Assembly: GCF_902498065.1 (NCBI RefSeq)
Contig: NZ_CABVIR010000002.1
Coordinates: 620,001 to 684,000, forward strand
Origin: Pseudomonas fluorescens
GTDB lineage: Bacteria; Pseudomonadota; Gammaproteobacteria; Pseudomonadales; Pseudomonadaceae
Length of the DNA: 64,000 bases
Direction of reading: 5' to 3'
Both the position numbers and the translations under genes were made by a program. Positions 16,611-28,011 of this stretch are shown one piece after another; position 1 is the stretch's first letter, and the number at the start of each line of letters is the position of its first letter. The notes under the pieces are model-generated. The model was not told the DNA's origin. It worked only from the letters and a program-made list of their open reading frames with translations, and ran no database searches.

Positions 16611-19442
16611 ATGCAAGAAAGCGTGATGCAGCGCATGTGGAACAGTGCCCACCTTTCAGGTGGAAACGCTGCCTATGTGGAAGAGCTTTATGAGCTCTAC
16701 CTGCACGACCCTAACGCTGTGCCAGAAGAGTGGCGCACCTACTTTCAGAAGTTGCCTACTGACGGCAACTCTGCCACCGATGTTTCGCACTCCACAATTC
16801 GCGATCATTTCGTCTTGCTGGCAAAGAACCAGCGCCGCGCACAACCGGTTTCCGCCGGCAGCGTGAGCAGTGAGCACGAGAAGAAGCAAGTTGAAGTGCT
16901 GCGATTGATCCAGGCCTACCGTATGCGTGGCCACCAGGCAGCCCAGCTTGACCCGCTGGGGCTGTGGCAGCGTCCTGCACCTGCAGACCTGTCGATCAAT
17001 CATTACGGCTTGACCAATGCCGATCTTGATACGACCTTCCGTGCCGGCGACCTGTTCATCGGCAAAGAGGAGGCGAGCCTACGCGAAATTCACGAAGCGT
17101 TGCAGCAGACATATTGCCGCACCATCGGCGCTGAATTTACGCATATCACCGATTCCGAGCAGCGCCAGTGGTTCCAGCAGCGTCTGGAAAGCGTGCGTGG
17201 TCGTCCGACGTACTCCGCCGACATCAAGAGCCACCTGCTCGAGCGCGTCACTGCTGGTGAGGGCCTGGAAAAATACCTGGGCACCAAATACCCGGGCACC
17301 AAGCGTTTCGGTCTGGAAGGCGGCGAAAGCCTGATTCCGATGCTCGACGAGCTGATCCAGCGTTCCGGTTCCTACGGCACCAAGGAAATCGTTATCGGCA
17401 TGGCCCACCGTGGCCGTCTGAACGTACTGGTCAACACCTTCGGCAAGAACCCGCGCGAGCTGTTCGACGAGTTCGAAGGCAAGAAGAAGGTCGAGCTGGG
17501 TTCCGGTGACGTTAAATACCACCAGGGCTTCTCGTCCAACGTGATGACCACCGGCGGTGAAGTTCACCTGGCCATGGCGTTCAACCCGTCCCACCTGGAA
17601 ATCGTATCTCCAGTGGTCGAGGGTTCGGTTCGCGCCCGTCAGGATCGTCGTAACGACCCTACCGGCGAGAAGGTTCTGCCGATTTCCATCCACGGTGATG
17701 CGGCATTCGCCGGTCAGGGCGTGGTGATGGAAACCTTCCAGATGTCGCAGACCCGCGGTTTCAAGACCGGCGGCACCGTGCACATCGTGATCAACAACCA
17801 GGTCGGTTTCACCATCAGCAACCCGCTGGACTCGCGTTCCACCGAGTACGCGACCGACGTTGCGAAGATGATCCAGGCACCGATCCTCCATGTGAATGGT
17901 GATGATCCGGAAGCCGTGTTGTTCGTGACCCAGCTGGCCATCGACTACCGCATGCAGTTCAAGCGTGACGTGGTAATCGACCTGGTCTGCTACCGTCGTC
18001 GCGGCCACAACGAGGCCGACGAGCCAAGCGGCACCCAGCCGATCATGTATCAGCAGATCACCAAACAGCGCACTACCCGTGAACTGTATGCCGATCGTCT
18101 GACCCAGGCCGGGGTGCTGGACGTTGAGCGTGTTCAGGCGAAAGTCGATGAATACCGCAACGCGCTGGACAACGGTCTGCATGTTGTAAAAAGCCTGGTC
18201 AAAGAGCCGAACAAAGAGTTGTTCGTGGACTGGCGTCCGTATCTGGGCCACGCCTGGACTGCGCGTCACGACACGCGTTTTGATCTGAAAACCTTGCAGG
18301 AACTGTCCGCCAAGCTGCTGGAAATTCCGGAAGGCTTCGTGGTTCAGCGCCAGGTCTCGAAAATCTACGAAGACCGTCAGAAAATGCAAGTTGGCGGCCT
18401 GCCGATCAACTGGGGTTACGCCGAAACCATGGCGTACGCGACCCTGGCGTTCGAAGGTCACCCGATCCGCATGACGGGTCAGGACATCGGTCGCGGTACG
18501 TTCTCGCACCGTCACGCTGTCTTGCACAACCAGAAAGACGCGGGCACCTACGTCCCGCTGCAAAACCTGTACAACGGCCAGCCACGTTTCGACCTGTACG
18601 ATTCGTTCCTGTCCGAAGAGGCCGTGTTGGCGTTCGAATACGGTTACTCGACCACCACGCCTGAGGCGCTGGTGATCTGGGAAGCCCAGTTCGGCGACTT
18701 CGCCAACGGTGCCCAGGTGGTTATTGACCAGTTCATCACCAGTGGCGAGCACAAGTGGGGCCGTCTCTGCGGTCTGACCATGCTGCTGCCGCACGGTTAT
18801 GAAGGTCAGGGTCCGGAGCACTCGTCGGCTCGTCTGGAGCGTTACCTGCAACTGTGCGCCGAGCACAACATTCAGGTTGCTGTCCCGACTACACCTGCTC
18901 AGATCTACCACTTGCTGCGTCGTCAGGTGATTCGCCCGCTGCGCAAGCCATTGATCGTTCTGACTCCGAAGTCGCTGCTGCGTCACAAACTGGCCATCTC
19001 GACGCTGGAAGATCTGGCCGAAGGTTCGTTCCAGACCGTTATCCCGGAAATCGATACCCTGGACCCGAAAAAGGTCGAGCGCGTTGTTCTGTGTAGCGGC
19101 AAGGTCTACTACGACCTGCTGGAAAAACGCCGTGCCGAAGGTCGTGATGACATCGCCATCGTGCGTATCGAGCAGCTGTACCCATTCCCTGAGGACGACT
19201 TGAACGAAGTCCTGGCTCCTTACACCAACCTCAAACATATCGTTTGGTGTCAGGAAGAGCCGATGAACCAGGGTGCCTGGTACTGCAGCCAGCACCACAT
19301 GCGCCGCATCGTTGGCAATCACAACAAGTCGCTCGTACTCGAGTACGCCGGCCGTGATGCTTCTGCTGCACCTGCTTGTGGTTATGCATCGATGCACGCT
19401 GAGCAGCAGGAAAAACTGCTGCAAGACGCCTTTACTGTTTAA
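16611..19442 (+). CDS. sucA: 2-oxoglutarate dehydrogenase E1 component
   Basis: A 943-residue thiamine-diphosphate enzyme that decarboxylates 2-oxoglutarate and transfers the succinyl group to SucB. Family features: N-terminal AYVEELYELYLHDPNAVPEE, IGMAHRGRLNVLVN at about 263-276, ThDP/Mg region VQMEV-type segment IHGDAAFAGQGVVMETFQMS and VINNQVGFTISNP, and C-terminal transketolase-like part GQDIGRGTFSHRHAVLH (about 623). Usual length is about 940. A GAGGGTGA ribosome site precedes the ATG. First gene after sdhB in the same direction, 262 bases away. Confidence 0.97.
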   Translation: MQESVMQRMWNSAHLSGGNAAYVEELYELYLHDPNAVPEEWRTYFQKLPTDGNSATDVSHSTIRDHFVLLAKNQRRAQPVSAGSVSSEHEKKQVEVLRLIQAYRMRGHQAAQLDPLGLWQRPAPADLSINHYGLTNADLDTTFRAGDLFIGKEEASLREIHEALQQTYCRTIGAEFTHITDSEQRQWFQQRLESVRGRPTYSADIKSHLLERVTAGEGLEKYLGTKYPGTKRFGLEGGESLIPMLDELIQRSGSYGTKEIVIGMAHRGRLNVLVNTFGKNPRELFDEFEGKKKVELGSGDVKYHQGFSSNVMTTGGEVHLAMAFNPSHLEIVSPVVEGSVRARQDRRNDPTGEKVLPISIHGDAAFAGQGVVMETFQMSQTRGFKTGGTVHIVINNQVGFTISNPLDSRSTEYATDVAKMIQAPILHVNGDDPEAVLFVTQLAIDYRMQFKRDVVIDLVCYRRRGHNEADEPSGTQPIMYQQITKQRTTRELYADRLTQAGVLDVERVQAKVDEYRNALDNGLHVVKSLVKEPNKELFVDWRPYLGHAWTARHDTRFDLKTLQELSAKLLEIPEGFVVQRQVSKIYEDRQKMQVGGLPINWGYAETMAYATLAFEGHPIRMTGQDIGRGTFSHRHAVLHNQKDAGTYVPLQNLYNGQPRFDLYDSFLSEEAVLAFEYGYSTTTPEALVIWEAQFGDFANGAQVVIDQFITSGEHKWGRLCGLTMLLPHGYEGQGPEHSSARLERYLQLCAEHNIQVAVPTTPAQIYHLLRRQVIRPLRKPLIVLTPKSLLRHKLAISTLEDLAEGSFQTVIPEIDTLDPKKVERVVLCSGKVYYDLLEKRRAEGRDDIAIVRIEQLYPFPEDDLNEVLAPYTNLKHIVWCQEEPMNQGAWYCSQHHMRRIVGNHNKSLVLEYAGRDASAAPACGYASMHAEQQEKLLQDAFTV

Positions 19443-19484
19443 CGCCTTCGCGCACCTGAAACCGAATTTAAGGACTCACAGATA

Positions 19485-20705
19485 ATGGCTATCGAAATCA
19501 AAGCCCCCACTTTCCCGGAATCGGTTGCCGACGGCACCGTTGCCACCTGGCACAAACAACCGGGCGACGCTGTAAAGCGTGACGACCTGATCGTCGACAT
19601 CGAAACCGACAAAGTTGTGCTGGAAGTGTTGGCCACTGCTGACGGCGTGCTGGGCGCTATCGTCAAGAACGAAGGCGACACCGTTCTGTCCGACGAAGTC
19701 CTGGGCTCCATCGAAGCGGGCGGCGCTGCTGCCGCTCCAGCCGCTGCCGCTGCTCCGGCCGCTGCACAGGCTGCTGCTCCAGCCGCCGAAGGCGAAGACG
19801 ATCCTGTTGCTGCACCGGCTGCTCGCAAGCTGGCTGAAGAAAACGGCATCAACATCGCTTCCGTTGCCGGCACCGGCAAAGGCGGTCGTGTGACCAAGGA
19901 AGACGTCGTAGCCGCTGTTGCTGCCAAGAAAGCCGCTCCGGCTGCCGCGCCTGCCAAGGCTGCTGCTCCTGCTGCCGCTGCTCCTGTGTTCGCCGCTGGC
20001 GACCGCATCGAGAAGCGCGTACCGATGACCCGCGTTCGCGCTACCGTGGCCAAGCGTCTGGTAGAAGCTCAGTCGAACATGGCGATGCTGACTACCTTCA
20101 ACGAAGTCGACATGACCGAAGTCATGGCCCTGCGTTCGAAGTACAAGGACCTGTTCGAGAAGTCCCACAACGGCGTACGCCTGGGCTTCATGTCGTTCTT
20201 CGTGAAAGCGGCCACCGAAGCGCTGAAACGCTTCCCGGCTGTCAACGCGTCGATCGACGGTGCCGACATCGTTTACCACGGCTACGCTGACGTCGGTGTG
20301 GCTGTTTCCAGCGACCGCGGCCTGGTCGTACCGGTTCTGCGTAACGCCGAACTGATGAGCCTGGCTGAAATCGAAGGCGGCATCGCCACCTTCGGCAAGA
20401 AGGCTCGCGACGGCAAGCTGTCGATGGACGAAATGACCGGCGGTACGTTCACCATCACCAACGGTGGTACCTTCGGTTCGATGATGTCCACCCCGATCGT
20501 CAACCCGCCGCAAGCGGCCATCCTGGGCATGCACAACATTCTGCAGCGTCCTATGGCGATCAACGGTCAGGTCGTTATCCGTCCGATGATGTACCTGGCT
20601 CTGTCCTACGATCACCGTCTGATCGATGGCAAAGAAGCTGTGACCTTCCTGGTTACCATCAAGAACCTGCTGGAAGACCCGGCTCGTTTGCTGCTGGATA
20701 TCTGA
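19485..20705 (+). CDS. sucB: Dihydrolipoyllysine-residue succinyltransferase (E2)
   Basis: A 406-residue core of the 2-oxoglutarate dehydrogenase complex. Domains in order: lipoyl domain 1-75 with the modified lysine in [12 protein letters not shown]; a long Ala/Pro linker; a peripheral-subunit-binding domain ([20 protein letters not shown], about 108-127); a second Ala/Pro linker; the catalytic acyltransferase domain from about 170 to the end with the active-site [13 protein letters not shown] (His at about 377). AAGGA lies 10 bases before the ATG. It follows sucA by 42 bases. Confidence 0.97.
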   Translation: MAIEIKAPTFPESVADGTVATWHKQPGDAVKRDDLIVDIETDKVVLEVLATADGVLGAIVKNEGDTVLSDEVLGSIEAGGAAAAPAAAAAPAAAQAAAPAAEGEDDPVAAPAARKLAEENGINIASVAGTGKGGRVTKEDVVAAVAAKKAAPAAAPAKAAAPAAAAPVFAAGDRIEKRVPMTRVRATVAKRLVEAQSNMAMLTTFNEVDMTEVMALRSKYKDLFEKSHNGVRLGFMSFFVKAATEALKRFPAVNASIDGADIVYHGYADVGVAVSSDRGLVVPVLRNAELMSLAEIEGGIATFGKKARDGKLSMDEMTGGTFTITNGGTFGSMMSTPIVNPPQAAILGMHNILQRPMAINGQVVIRPMMYLALSYDHRLIDGKEAVTFLVTIKNLLEDPARLLLDI

Positions 20706-20812
20706 TTTCGTTGCACGGGTCGCCGCTTGACGGGCGGCCCATCTGTAATGACCAGCTTCGTCCCACGACGGTCCCCAAAAGGGACCGTCCGGTTTGATTC
20801 GAGAAGGAATGA

Positions 20813-22252
<1,440 letters not shown>

Positions 22253-22267
22253 GACAATAAGAAACCA

Positions 22268-22372
22268 CGGCGGTATGGCCCGTCGTGAGCCTTGCATGCA
22301 AGACTCACCGCGGAATATCCGCTGGACGCAGTCTTGCGTAGCTGCACCGGTTGTCCGGAAAGGCTACGCAAG
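22268..22372 (+). other. Structured lpd-sucC intergenic region
   Basis: The 196-base gap carries two strong inverted repeats: CACGGCGG / CCGTCGTG near 22268-22290, and the perfect CTTGCGTAG (22333-22341) / CTACGCAAG (22364-22372), which extends by two more pairs. Neither is followed by a T tract, so simple termination is unlikely. mRNA processing or stabilisation is a possibility. Confidence 0.5.
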
Positions 22373-22448
22373 CAGCAGTCACAGGTGGTGCGGCACTTGA
22401 ACGAGTGCAGCACCGAATGCGCAGTACCTAACGAAGACGGTAATAAGC

Positions 22449-23615
22449 ATGAATCTTCACGAGTATCAGGGTAAGCAGCTGTTCGCTGAGTACGGCCTGC
22501 CAGTTTCCACCGGTTATGCGGTAGACACCCCGGAAGCAGCAGCAGAAGCTTGCGACAAAATCGGCGGCACCGAGTGGGTTGTCAAAGCCCAGGTCCACGC
22601 TGGTGGTCGCGGTAAAGCGGGCGGCGTAAAGCTGGTTCGCAGCAAAGAAGACGCTAAGGCATTCGCACAGCAGTGGCTGGGCAAGCGTCTGGTGACTTAC
22701 CAGACTGACGCCAATGGTCAGCCAGTCACCAAGATCCTGGTTGAATCGTGCACTGATATCGCTAAAGAGCTGTACCTGGGCGCTGTCGTTGACCGTTCGA
22801 GCCGTCGCATCGTGTTCATGGCTTCCACCGAAGGTGGCGTGGACATCGAGAAAATCGCTCACGACACTCCAGAAAAAATTCTGAAAGCCACTATCGATCC
22901 ACTGGTTGGCGCTCAGCCATTCCAGGGTCGCGAGCTGGCATTCCAGCTGGGTCTGGAAGGCAAGCAGGTTGCTCAGTTCGCCAAGATCTTCGTAGGTCTG
23001 GCCAAGCTGTTCAAGGATCACGACCTGGCTCTGCTGGAAGTGAACCCGCTGGTGATCAAGGCTGACGGCGATCTGCATTGCCTCGACGCCAAGATCAACA
23101 TCGACGCCAACGCCATGTATCGTCAGCCTAAGCTGAAGACTTTCCACGATCCGTCGCAAGACGATCCGCGCGAAGCGCACGCTGCCAAGTTCGAACTGAA
23201 CTACGTAGCACTGGAAGGCAACATCGGTTGCATGGTCAACGGTGCTGGCCTGGCCATGGGTACCATGGACATCGTCAACCTGCATGGCGGCAAACCAGCC
23301 AACTTCCTCGACGTGGGCGGCGGTGCTACCAAAGAACGCGTTACCGAAGCGTTCAAGATCATCCTGTCCGACACTAACGTCGCTGCAGTACTGGTCAACA
23401 TCTTCGGCGGCATCGTTCGTTGCGACATGATTGCCGAAGGCATCATCGGCGCTGTGAAAGAAGTCGGCGTGAAAATCCCGGTTGTTGTTCGCCTTGAAGG
23501 CAACAACGCTGAGCTGGGCGCTAAAGTACTGGCAGAAAGCGGTTTGAACATCATCGCTGCTACCAGCCTGACCGACGCTGCTCAACAAGTTGTCAAAGCT
23601 GCGGAGGGCAAATAA
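22449..23615 (+). CDS. sucC: Succinyl-CoA synthetase beta subunit (ADP-forming)
   Basis: A 388-residue ATP-grasp protein giving succinate plus ATP from succinyl-CoA. Family start [40 protein letters not shown] at about 38-57, substrate region [18 protein letters not shown] (about 199-216) and [20 protein letters not shown] (about 288-307). Normal length. Its stop overlaps the sucD start (TAATG). The ribosome site is weak and the upstream leader is strongly structured. Confidence 0.97.
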   Translation: MNLHEYQGKQLFAEYGLPVSTGYAVDTPEAAAEACDKIGGTEWVVKAQVHAGGRGKAGGVKLVRSKEDAKAFAQQWLGKRLVTYQTDANGQPVTKILVESCTDIAKELYLGAVVDRSSRRIVFMASTEGGVDIEKIAHDTPEKILKATIDPLVGAQPFQGRELAFQLGLEGKQVAQFAKIFVGLAKLFKDHDLALLEVNPLVIKADGDLHCLDAKINIDANAMYRQPKLKTFHDPSQDDPREAHAAKFELNYVALEGNIGCMVNGAGLAMGTMDIVNLHGGKPANFLDVGGGATKERVTEAFKIILSDTNVAAVLVNIFGGIVRCDMIAEGIIGAVKEVGVKIPVVVRLEGNNAELGAKVLAESGLNIIAATSLTDAAQQVVKAAEGK

Positions 23616-24496
23616 TGAGCGTCCTGATCAATAAAGACACCAAAGTTATCTGCCAGGGTATTACCGGTTCGCAAGGTAGTTTCCACACCCAGCAAGCCAT
23701 CGAATACGGCACCAAGATGGTTGGCGGCGTTACTCCTGGTAAAGGCGGCACCGAGCACCTGGGTCTGCCAGTGTTCAACACCGTGAAAGATGCTGTAGCT
23801 GCCACTGGCGCCACCGCCAGCGTGATCTACGTTCCAGCTCCTTTCTGCAAGGACTCCATCCTGGAAGCGGCGTTCGGCGGCATCAAGCTGATCGTTTGCA
23901 TCACTGAAGGCATTCCTACCCTGGACATGCTGGATGCCAAGGTCAAGTGCGACGAGCTGGGCGTAGTCCTGATCGGCCCTAACTGCCCAGGCGTGATCAC
24001 TCCAGGCGAATGCAAGATCGGCATCATGCCAGGTCACATTCACTTGCCAGGCAAGGTCGGTATCGTTTCCCGTTCCGGCACCCTGACCTACGAAGCTGTG
24101 AAGCAGACCACTGACGCCGGTTTCGGTCAGTCGACTTGCGTCGGCATCGGCGGTGACCCGATCCCGGGTTCGAACTTCATCGACATCCTGAAGCTGTTCC
24201 AGGAAGACCCGAAGACCGAAGCGATCGTAATGATCGGCGAGATCGGCGGTTCGGCTGAAGAAGAAGCGGCTGCCTACATCAAGGCACACGTGACCAAGCC
24301 GGTTGTTTCCTACATCGCTGGTGTGACTGCTCCTCCGGGCAAGCGCATGGGCCATGCTGGCGCAATCATCTCTGGCGGCAAAGGCACTGCAGACGAGAAG
24401 TTTGCTGCCCTGGAAGACGCAGGTGTTAAAACCGTGCGTTCGCTGGCAGACATCGGCAAGGCTTTGTCCGAGCTGACCGGTTGGGCTGTCAAATAA
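23615..24496 (+). CDS. sucD: Succinyl-CoA synthetase alpha subunit
   Basis: A 293-residue CoA-binding subunit that carries the phosphohistidine. Visible: [20 protein letters not shown] at about 14-33 (CoA-binding Rossmann part), [20 protein letters not shown] (about 122-141), and the active-site [18 protein letters not shown] with the phosphorylated His at about 248. Last gene of the TCA block, followed by a hairpin terminator. Confidence 0.97.
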   Translation: MSVLINKDTKVICQGITGSQGSFHTQQAIEYGTKMVGGVTPGKGGTEHLGLPVFNTVKDAVAATGATASVIYVPAPFCKDSILEAAFGGIKLIVCITEGIPTLDMLDAKVKCDELGVVLIGPNCPGVITPGECKIGIMPGHIHLPGKVGIVSRSGTLTYEAVKQTTDAGFGQSTCVGIGGDPIPGSNFIDILKLFQEDPKTEAIVMIGEIGGSAEEEAAAYIKAHVTKPVVSYIAGVTAPPGKRMGHAGAIISGGKGTADEKFAALEDAGVKTVRSLADIGKALSELTGWAVK

Positions 24497-24526
24497 GCTT
24501 CGTGCTTAGCTGACGCTTCACCAAAC

Positions 24527-24556
24527 AAAGGCCACCTTCGGGTGGCCTTTGTCGTT
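24527..24556 (+). terminator. Terminator after sucD
   Basis: A 10-bp stem AAAGGCCACC / GGTGGCCTTT with a TTCG loop, then GTCGTTT. The T tract is short, but the position fits the end of the operon. Confidence 0.75.
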
Positions 24557-24586
24557 TCGGAAGTTTGCGTCGACAGTGCGGACGCC

Positions 24587-24677
24587 ATCGCGGGCAAGCC
24601 CGCTCCCACAGGGAATTGTGCCGTATGCATTTTTTGTGAGCGACCCGCTCCACTGTGGGAACGCGCCTGCCCGCGAT
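24587..24677. repeat. REP doublet (REPIN)
   Basis: Inverted copies at 24587-24610 (CGCGGGCAAGCCCGCTCCC subtype) and 24654-24677 (GGGAACGCGCCTGCCCGCG). The halves differ at two or three positions. Confidence 0.88.
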
Positions 24678-24924
24678 GGCGGACTTACAGGCGCCAACCC
24701 ATTACATGCAAAAACGCGACACAAAAATGTCGTGTATCGGAATGTTCGCCCTCTAACAGTGCGTTTTTCGCTCAAATTCGTTAGGCTAGCCGCCATTTTT
24801 GCGTCCGCATCCCACAAGGAAGCTTCGCGCTAAAGGGTCAGTCCTATGCGGGCCGACAGCATTTCCCTCACCCATAAGGGAAATCCCTCTCTAAATTCCG
24901 ATTCAGTAGTGTGGTATTTCCTTA
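24678..24924 (+). promoter_or_regulatory. Leader of the branched-chain amino acid carrier gene
   Basis: No gene is seen here. A hairpin ATTTCCCT (24861-24868) / AGGGAAAT (24877-24884) lies about 40 bases before the start codon. An ATG at 24846 opens a frame that overlaps the carrier gene out of frame. No leucine, valine or isoleucine run is present, so a classic attenuator peptide is unlikely. Confidence 0.4.
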
Positions 24925-26238
24925 ATGAAAGTGTTGAAAGGCCAGGACATTCTGGCACTTGGTTTTATGACGTTTGCCCTGTTCGTCGGGGCTGGCAACA
25001 TCATCTTCCCGCCTATCGTCGGTTTGCAGTCCGGGCCTCATGTCTGGATGGCGGCGCTGGGCTTTCTGATCACGGCGGTGGGTCTGCCGGTGATCACCGT
25101 GGTTGCCCTGGCCAAGGTCGGCGGCGCCATGGATGCCTTGAGCAGCCCGATCGGCAAGGTCGCTGGTGGCCTGTTGGCCGCTGCGTGCTACCTCGCCGTT
25201 GGCCCGCTATTCGCGACGCCGCGTACGGCGACTGTATCGTTCGAAGTGGGCCTGGCGCCGCTGACCGGCGAGAGCCCGCTGGCGCTGTTCCTCTATAGCT
25301 CGGTGTACTTCCTGTTGGTGTTCTTCATCTCGCTCTACCCGGGCCGTTTGCTGGACACCGTAGGACGTTTCCTCGCACCGTTGAAGATTATCGCCCTGGC
25401 TGCACTCGGCATCGCCGCGTTCGCGCTGCCGGCCGGTGACATCGGCGTGGCGACACCTGAGTATGTTGCTGCACCGTTTTCCCAAGGCTTCATCAATGGT
25501 TACCTGACCATGGATACCCTGGGTGCGCTGGTGTTCGGCATCGTTATCGTCAACGCCATCCGCTCTCGCGGCGTGGATTCTCCGGTACTGATCACCCGTT
25601 ACGCGATCATTGCCGGGCTGATTGCCGGTGTCGGTCTGGCGCTGGTGTATGTCAGTCTGTTCCGCCTCGGTTCGGGCAGCCATGAAGTGGCTGCCGGCGC
25701 CACCAACGGTGCGGCGGTGTTGCACGCTTACGTTCAACACACCTTCGGCTCCTTGGGCAGCGGTTTCCTCGCGGTGCTGATCTCGCTGGCTTGCCTGGTG
25801 ACGGCGGTCGGTCTGACGTGTGCCTGCGCCGAGTACTTCAGCCGTGTGCTGCCACTGTCCTACAAGAGCTTGGTCATCATCCTCGCCGCGTTCTCCCTGC
25901 TGGTGTCCAACCTGGGCCTCACCAAGCTGATTGCGTTCTCAATCCCTGTTCTGACTGCGATCTACCCGCCGTGCATCGCGCTGGTCGCCCTGAGCTTCTG
26001 CAAGGACTTCTGGCATGAGCAGGGACGCATTGTGGGTCCGGTGATGTTGGTGTCGTTCATCTTCGGCCTGATCGATGCGCTCAAGGGCGCGGGTCTGGCG
26101 GATTGGATGCCGACGCAATTGGCTCATTTGCCGTTGAGCGAGCAAGGTCTGGCGTGGCTGGTGCCGTCGGTCATGACCCTGGTGGTGGCGGTGGTTTGCG
26201 ACCGGATGCTGGGCAAGCGCGAAGAAGTGCTGGCTTAA
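24925..26238 (+). CDS. brnQ: Branched-chain amino acid carrier (BrnQ/BraB family)
   Basis: A 437-residue LIV-cation symporter with about 12 membrane segments. The N-terminus [34 protein letters not shown] (about 29-42) and [16 protein letters not shown] (about 98-113) are typical of the family. It imports leucine, isoleucine and valine with a sodium ion or proton. Its place right after sucD matches the P. aeruginosa gene called braB. The ribosome site before the ATG is weak. A strong terminator follows. Confidence 0.93.
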   Translation: MKVLKGQDILALGFMTFALFVGAGNIIFPPIVGLQSGPHVWMAALGFLITAVGLPVITVVALAKVGGAMDALSSPIGKVAGGLLAAACYLAVGPLFATPRTATVSFEVGLAPLTGESPLALFLYSSVYFLLVFFISLYPGRLLDTVGRFLAPLKIIALAALGIAAFALPAGDIGVATPEYVAAPFSQGFINGYLTMDTLGALVFGIVIVNAIRSRGVDSPVLITRYAIIAGLIAGVGLALVYVSLFRLGSGSHEVAAGATNGAAVLHAYVQHTFGSLGSGFLAVLISLACLVTAVGLTCACAEYFSRVLPLSYKSLVIILAAFSLLVSNLGLTKLIAFSIPVLTAIYPPCIALVALSFCKDFWHEQGRIVGPVMLVSFIFGLIDALKGAGLADWMPTQLAHLPLSEQGLAWLVPSVMTLVVAVVCDRMLGKREEVLA

Positions 26239-26281
26239 GCTGCTTCACGGCCCGCCATAAGCGGGTCTTGAGCTTCAACAG

Positions 26282-26316
26282 AAATGCCCCGTATCAATCG
26301 ATACGGGGCATTTTTT
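26282..26316 (+). terminator. Rho-independent terminator after brnQ
   Basis: A 13-bp perfect stem AAATGCCCCGTAT / ATACGGGGCATTT with loop CAATCG and a T tract. Confidence 0.92.
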
Positions 26317-26414
26317 ATGCGCGTGAGGCAGTGTCTTTTTTTGTGAGCTAACGTCGAAGCATTGCAAATCCCACAGGGTTTCGGATCCTCCGCAAATACA
26401 TCACAAGGACCTGC

Positions 26415-27152
26415 ATGTCGTTCATCCACGCCAACCTGATCCACATTCTTGCCGCCGTCTGGTTTGTCATCTGCTGGGGCGGCTATACCCGTTATGCGAC
26501 ATGGAAGGGCCGCGACACCGCGTGCCTGGCCAGCGTATTGCACCTGTACCGTGAAGACTGGATGCGCCGCATGCTGCTGCGCGACAACCGTATTGCCGAC
26601 GCCAGCGTGGTCGGCAATCTGGAGCGCAATGCGTCTTTCTTTGCTTCCAGCACGTTGATCATTCTTGCCGGCATTCTCACCGTTCTCGGTGCTTCTGAGC
26701 GGGCCGTGTCATTGCTGGCGGATATTCCAATGGTGCAACAGGCCTCGCAGGGCATGTCGGAAATCAAGTTGCTGTGCCTGGCGCTGGTGTTCGTCTATGC
26801 GTTTTTTACTTTCAGCTGGTGCATGCGGCAGTACAACTTTGCAGCGATTCTGATCGGCTCGGCGCCAATGGTCGGAGAGCGGCACGTTTCAGAGCAGGAG
26901 CGCAAAGCCTTCGCGGCCCGTGCGGCGCGTGTCATCTCCATGGCCGCCAACCAGTTCAACTTCGGCCTGCGCTCCTATTACTTCGGCATGACCATGCTGG
27001 CGTGGTTCGTCAGTCCCTGGTTGTTCATGTTGATGAGTGCCGGCGTGGTGCTGGTGCTGTATCGCCGGGAGTTTCATTCCGACGTTCTCGACGTGATGGT
27101 CTATACCCCTACTGAGGCGCCATTGCCTGAGGCAAACAAAGAGGCAGCTTGA
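26415..27152 (+). CDS. DUF599 family membrane protein
   Basis: A 245-residue inner-membrane protein fitting DUF599. The N-terminal segment (IHILAAVWFVICWGGYTRYA at about 10-29), a segment at about 73-95, one at about 117-140 and a C-terminal one at about 189-215 are hydrophobic. The polar part LHLYREDWMRRMLLRDNRI and the stretch AANQFNFGLRSYYFGMTMLA are family-like. No function is known. Its stop overlaps the next start (TGATG), so it is translationally coupled to the MAPEG gene. Confidence 0.82.
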   Translation: MSFIHANLIHILAAVWFVICWGGYTRYATWKGRDTACLASVLHLYREDWMRRMLLRDNRIADASVVGNLERNASFFASSTLIILAGILTVLGASERAVSLLADIPMVQQASQGMSEIKLLCLALVFVYAFFTFSWCMRQYNFAAILIGSAPMVGERHVSEQERKAFAARAARVISMAANQFNFGLRSYYFGMTMLAWFVSPWLFMLMSAGVVLVLYRREFHSDVLDVMVYTPTEAPLPEANKEAA

Positions 27153-27553
27153 TGAGTATTCCGTTCTGGTGTGTGTTTATCAGCGCTTTGCTGATTTACG
27201 TGGCCCGCATGCCGGTGGCCAAGGCCATGAAAGAGCAGGGCGGTTACAACAATCACCTGCCACGCCAACAGCAGGCCCAGCTCACTGGCTTCGGTGCTCG
27301 AGCGGTGGCGGCCCATCAGAACTGCTTCGAAGCTTTCATATTGTTCGCGGTGGGGGTGTTGATCGCGCACACCACGCAAACGGCGGGTTGGCTGATTGAT
27401 ACGCTGGCAATCATCTTTGTGATCACCCGCATCATTTACTTATTGTGCTACTGGGGCGATCTTGCCTGGCAACGAAGTCTGGTGTGGGTTGTCGGGTTAG
27501 TGTGTTCGTTGCTTTTGATGATTAGTCCGACTTTTAGAACGATTTTGCTCTAA
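27152..27553 (+). CDS. MAPEG-family membrane protein
   Basis: A 133-residue protein with four probable membrane helices, matching the MAPEG group (relatives of microsomal glutathione transferases). Diagnostic region: GARAVAAHQNCFEAFILFAV at about 49-68, where the RAxxAHxNxxE pattern sits, and ITRIIYLLCYWGDL (about 92-105). Bacterial members have mostly untested roles in detoxification. Coupled to the DUF599 gene. The ATG at 27152 is preferred over a TTG one codon upstream. Confidence 0.85.
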   Translation: MSIPFWCVFISALLIYVARMPVAKAMKEQGGYNNHLPRQQQAQLTGFGARAVAAHQNCFEAFILFAVGVLIAHTTQTAGWLIDTLAIIFVITRIIYLLCYWGDLAWQRSLVWVVGLVCSLLLMISPTFRTILL

Positions 27554-27571
27554 CAGGGTAAATGTCAGGCA

Positions 27572-27600
27572 AAAGAAAACCCGCACTTGGCGGGTTTTCC
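27572..27600. terminator. Bidirectional terminator
   Basis: Stem AAAACCCGC / GCGGGTTTT (27576-27598) with T-rich flanks on both strands, between convergent genes. Confidence 0.82.
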
Positions 27601-27620
27601 TTATCACGCTAAAAACTGTT

Positions 27621-27854
27621 TTAGTTTTTAGGTGCTTCTTTTGCAGCGGCTTCGTTCGATTCAGCCTGCGCTTTGGCAGCTTCAGCGTTTTCTTTCGCTG
27701 CGTCGTTCACTTTATCCTGAGCTTTGTTCATGTCTTGCTGAGCCTGCTCAGCATGTTGGTTGGCATCTTGAGCTTTGTCCTCGGATTTTTTATCGCAGGC
27801 AGCGAGACCGAGGGAAGCGGTCAACATCAAGGCAATAGCTAAAGTCTTACGCAT
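27621..27854 (-). CDS. Small Ala/Lys/Gln-rich lipoprotein
   Basis: A 77-residue protein with a clear lipoprotein signal: MRKTLAIALMLTASLGLAAC, Cys at position 20 in an LAAC lipobox, followed by DKK. The mature part is almost entirely charged or alanine-rich (KAQDANQHAEQAQQDMNKAQ) and predicts a single long helix or coiled coil, reminiscent of Lpp/OprI-type or stress-induced small lipoproteins. No specific family is assigned. AAGGAG precedes the ATG. Lysine at +3 after Cys (C-D-K-K): Asp at +2 can favour inner-membrane retention in E. coli, but this rule is not reliable in Pseudomonas. Confidence 0.85.
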   Translation of the reverse strand: MRKTLAIALMLTASLGLAACDKKSEDKAQDANQHAEQAQQDMNKAQDKVNDAAKENAEAAKAQAESNEAAAKEAPKN

Positions 27855-28011
27855 GGGGTGTTTCTCCTTATGGAAAATATCTACTGGCCTTTCGAGCGCG
27901 GCCATCAGGGTTAAGTTCCTCAATTCGTTCAGATATATAAGATTATTCCCACGGGAACTTTTACGAATACGCCTAGTGCGGTGTCGGAATACTAAGAAGA
28001 GTTTTTATCAA

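Noticed and set aside
17079..19424. A 781-codon open frame antisense to sucA
   Set aside because: Shadow frame of a strongly biased high-G+C gene; its translation is low-complexity and has no family features, while the sense strand is clearly SucA. The same holds for long antisense frames over sdhA (13506-15533) and actP (9230-10864).
24846..25298. A 150-codon frame overlapping the start of brnQ
   Set aside because: Out of frame with a clear carrier gene, Gly/Arg-rich translation without features. Kept only as a possible leader element.
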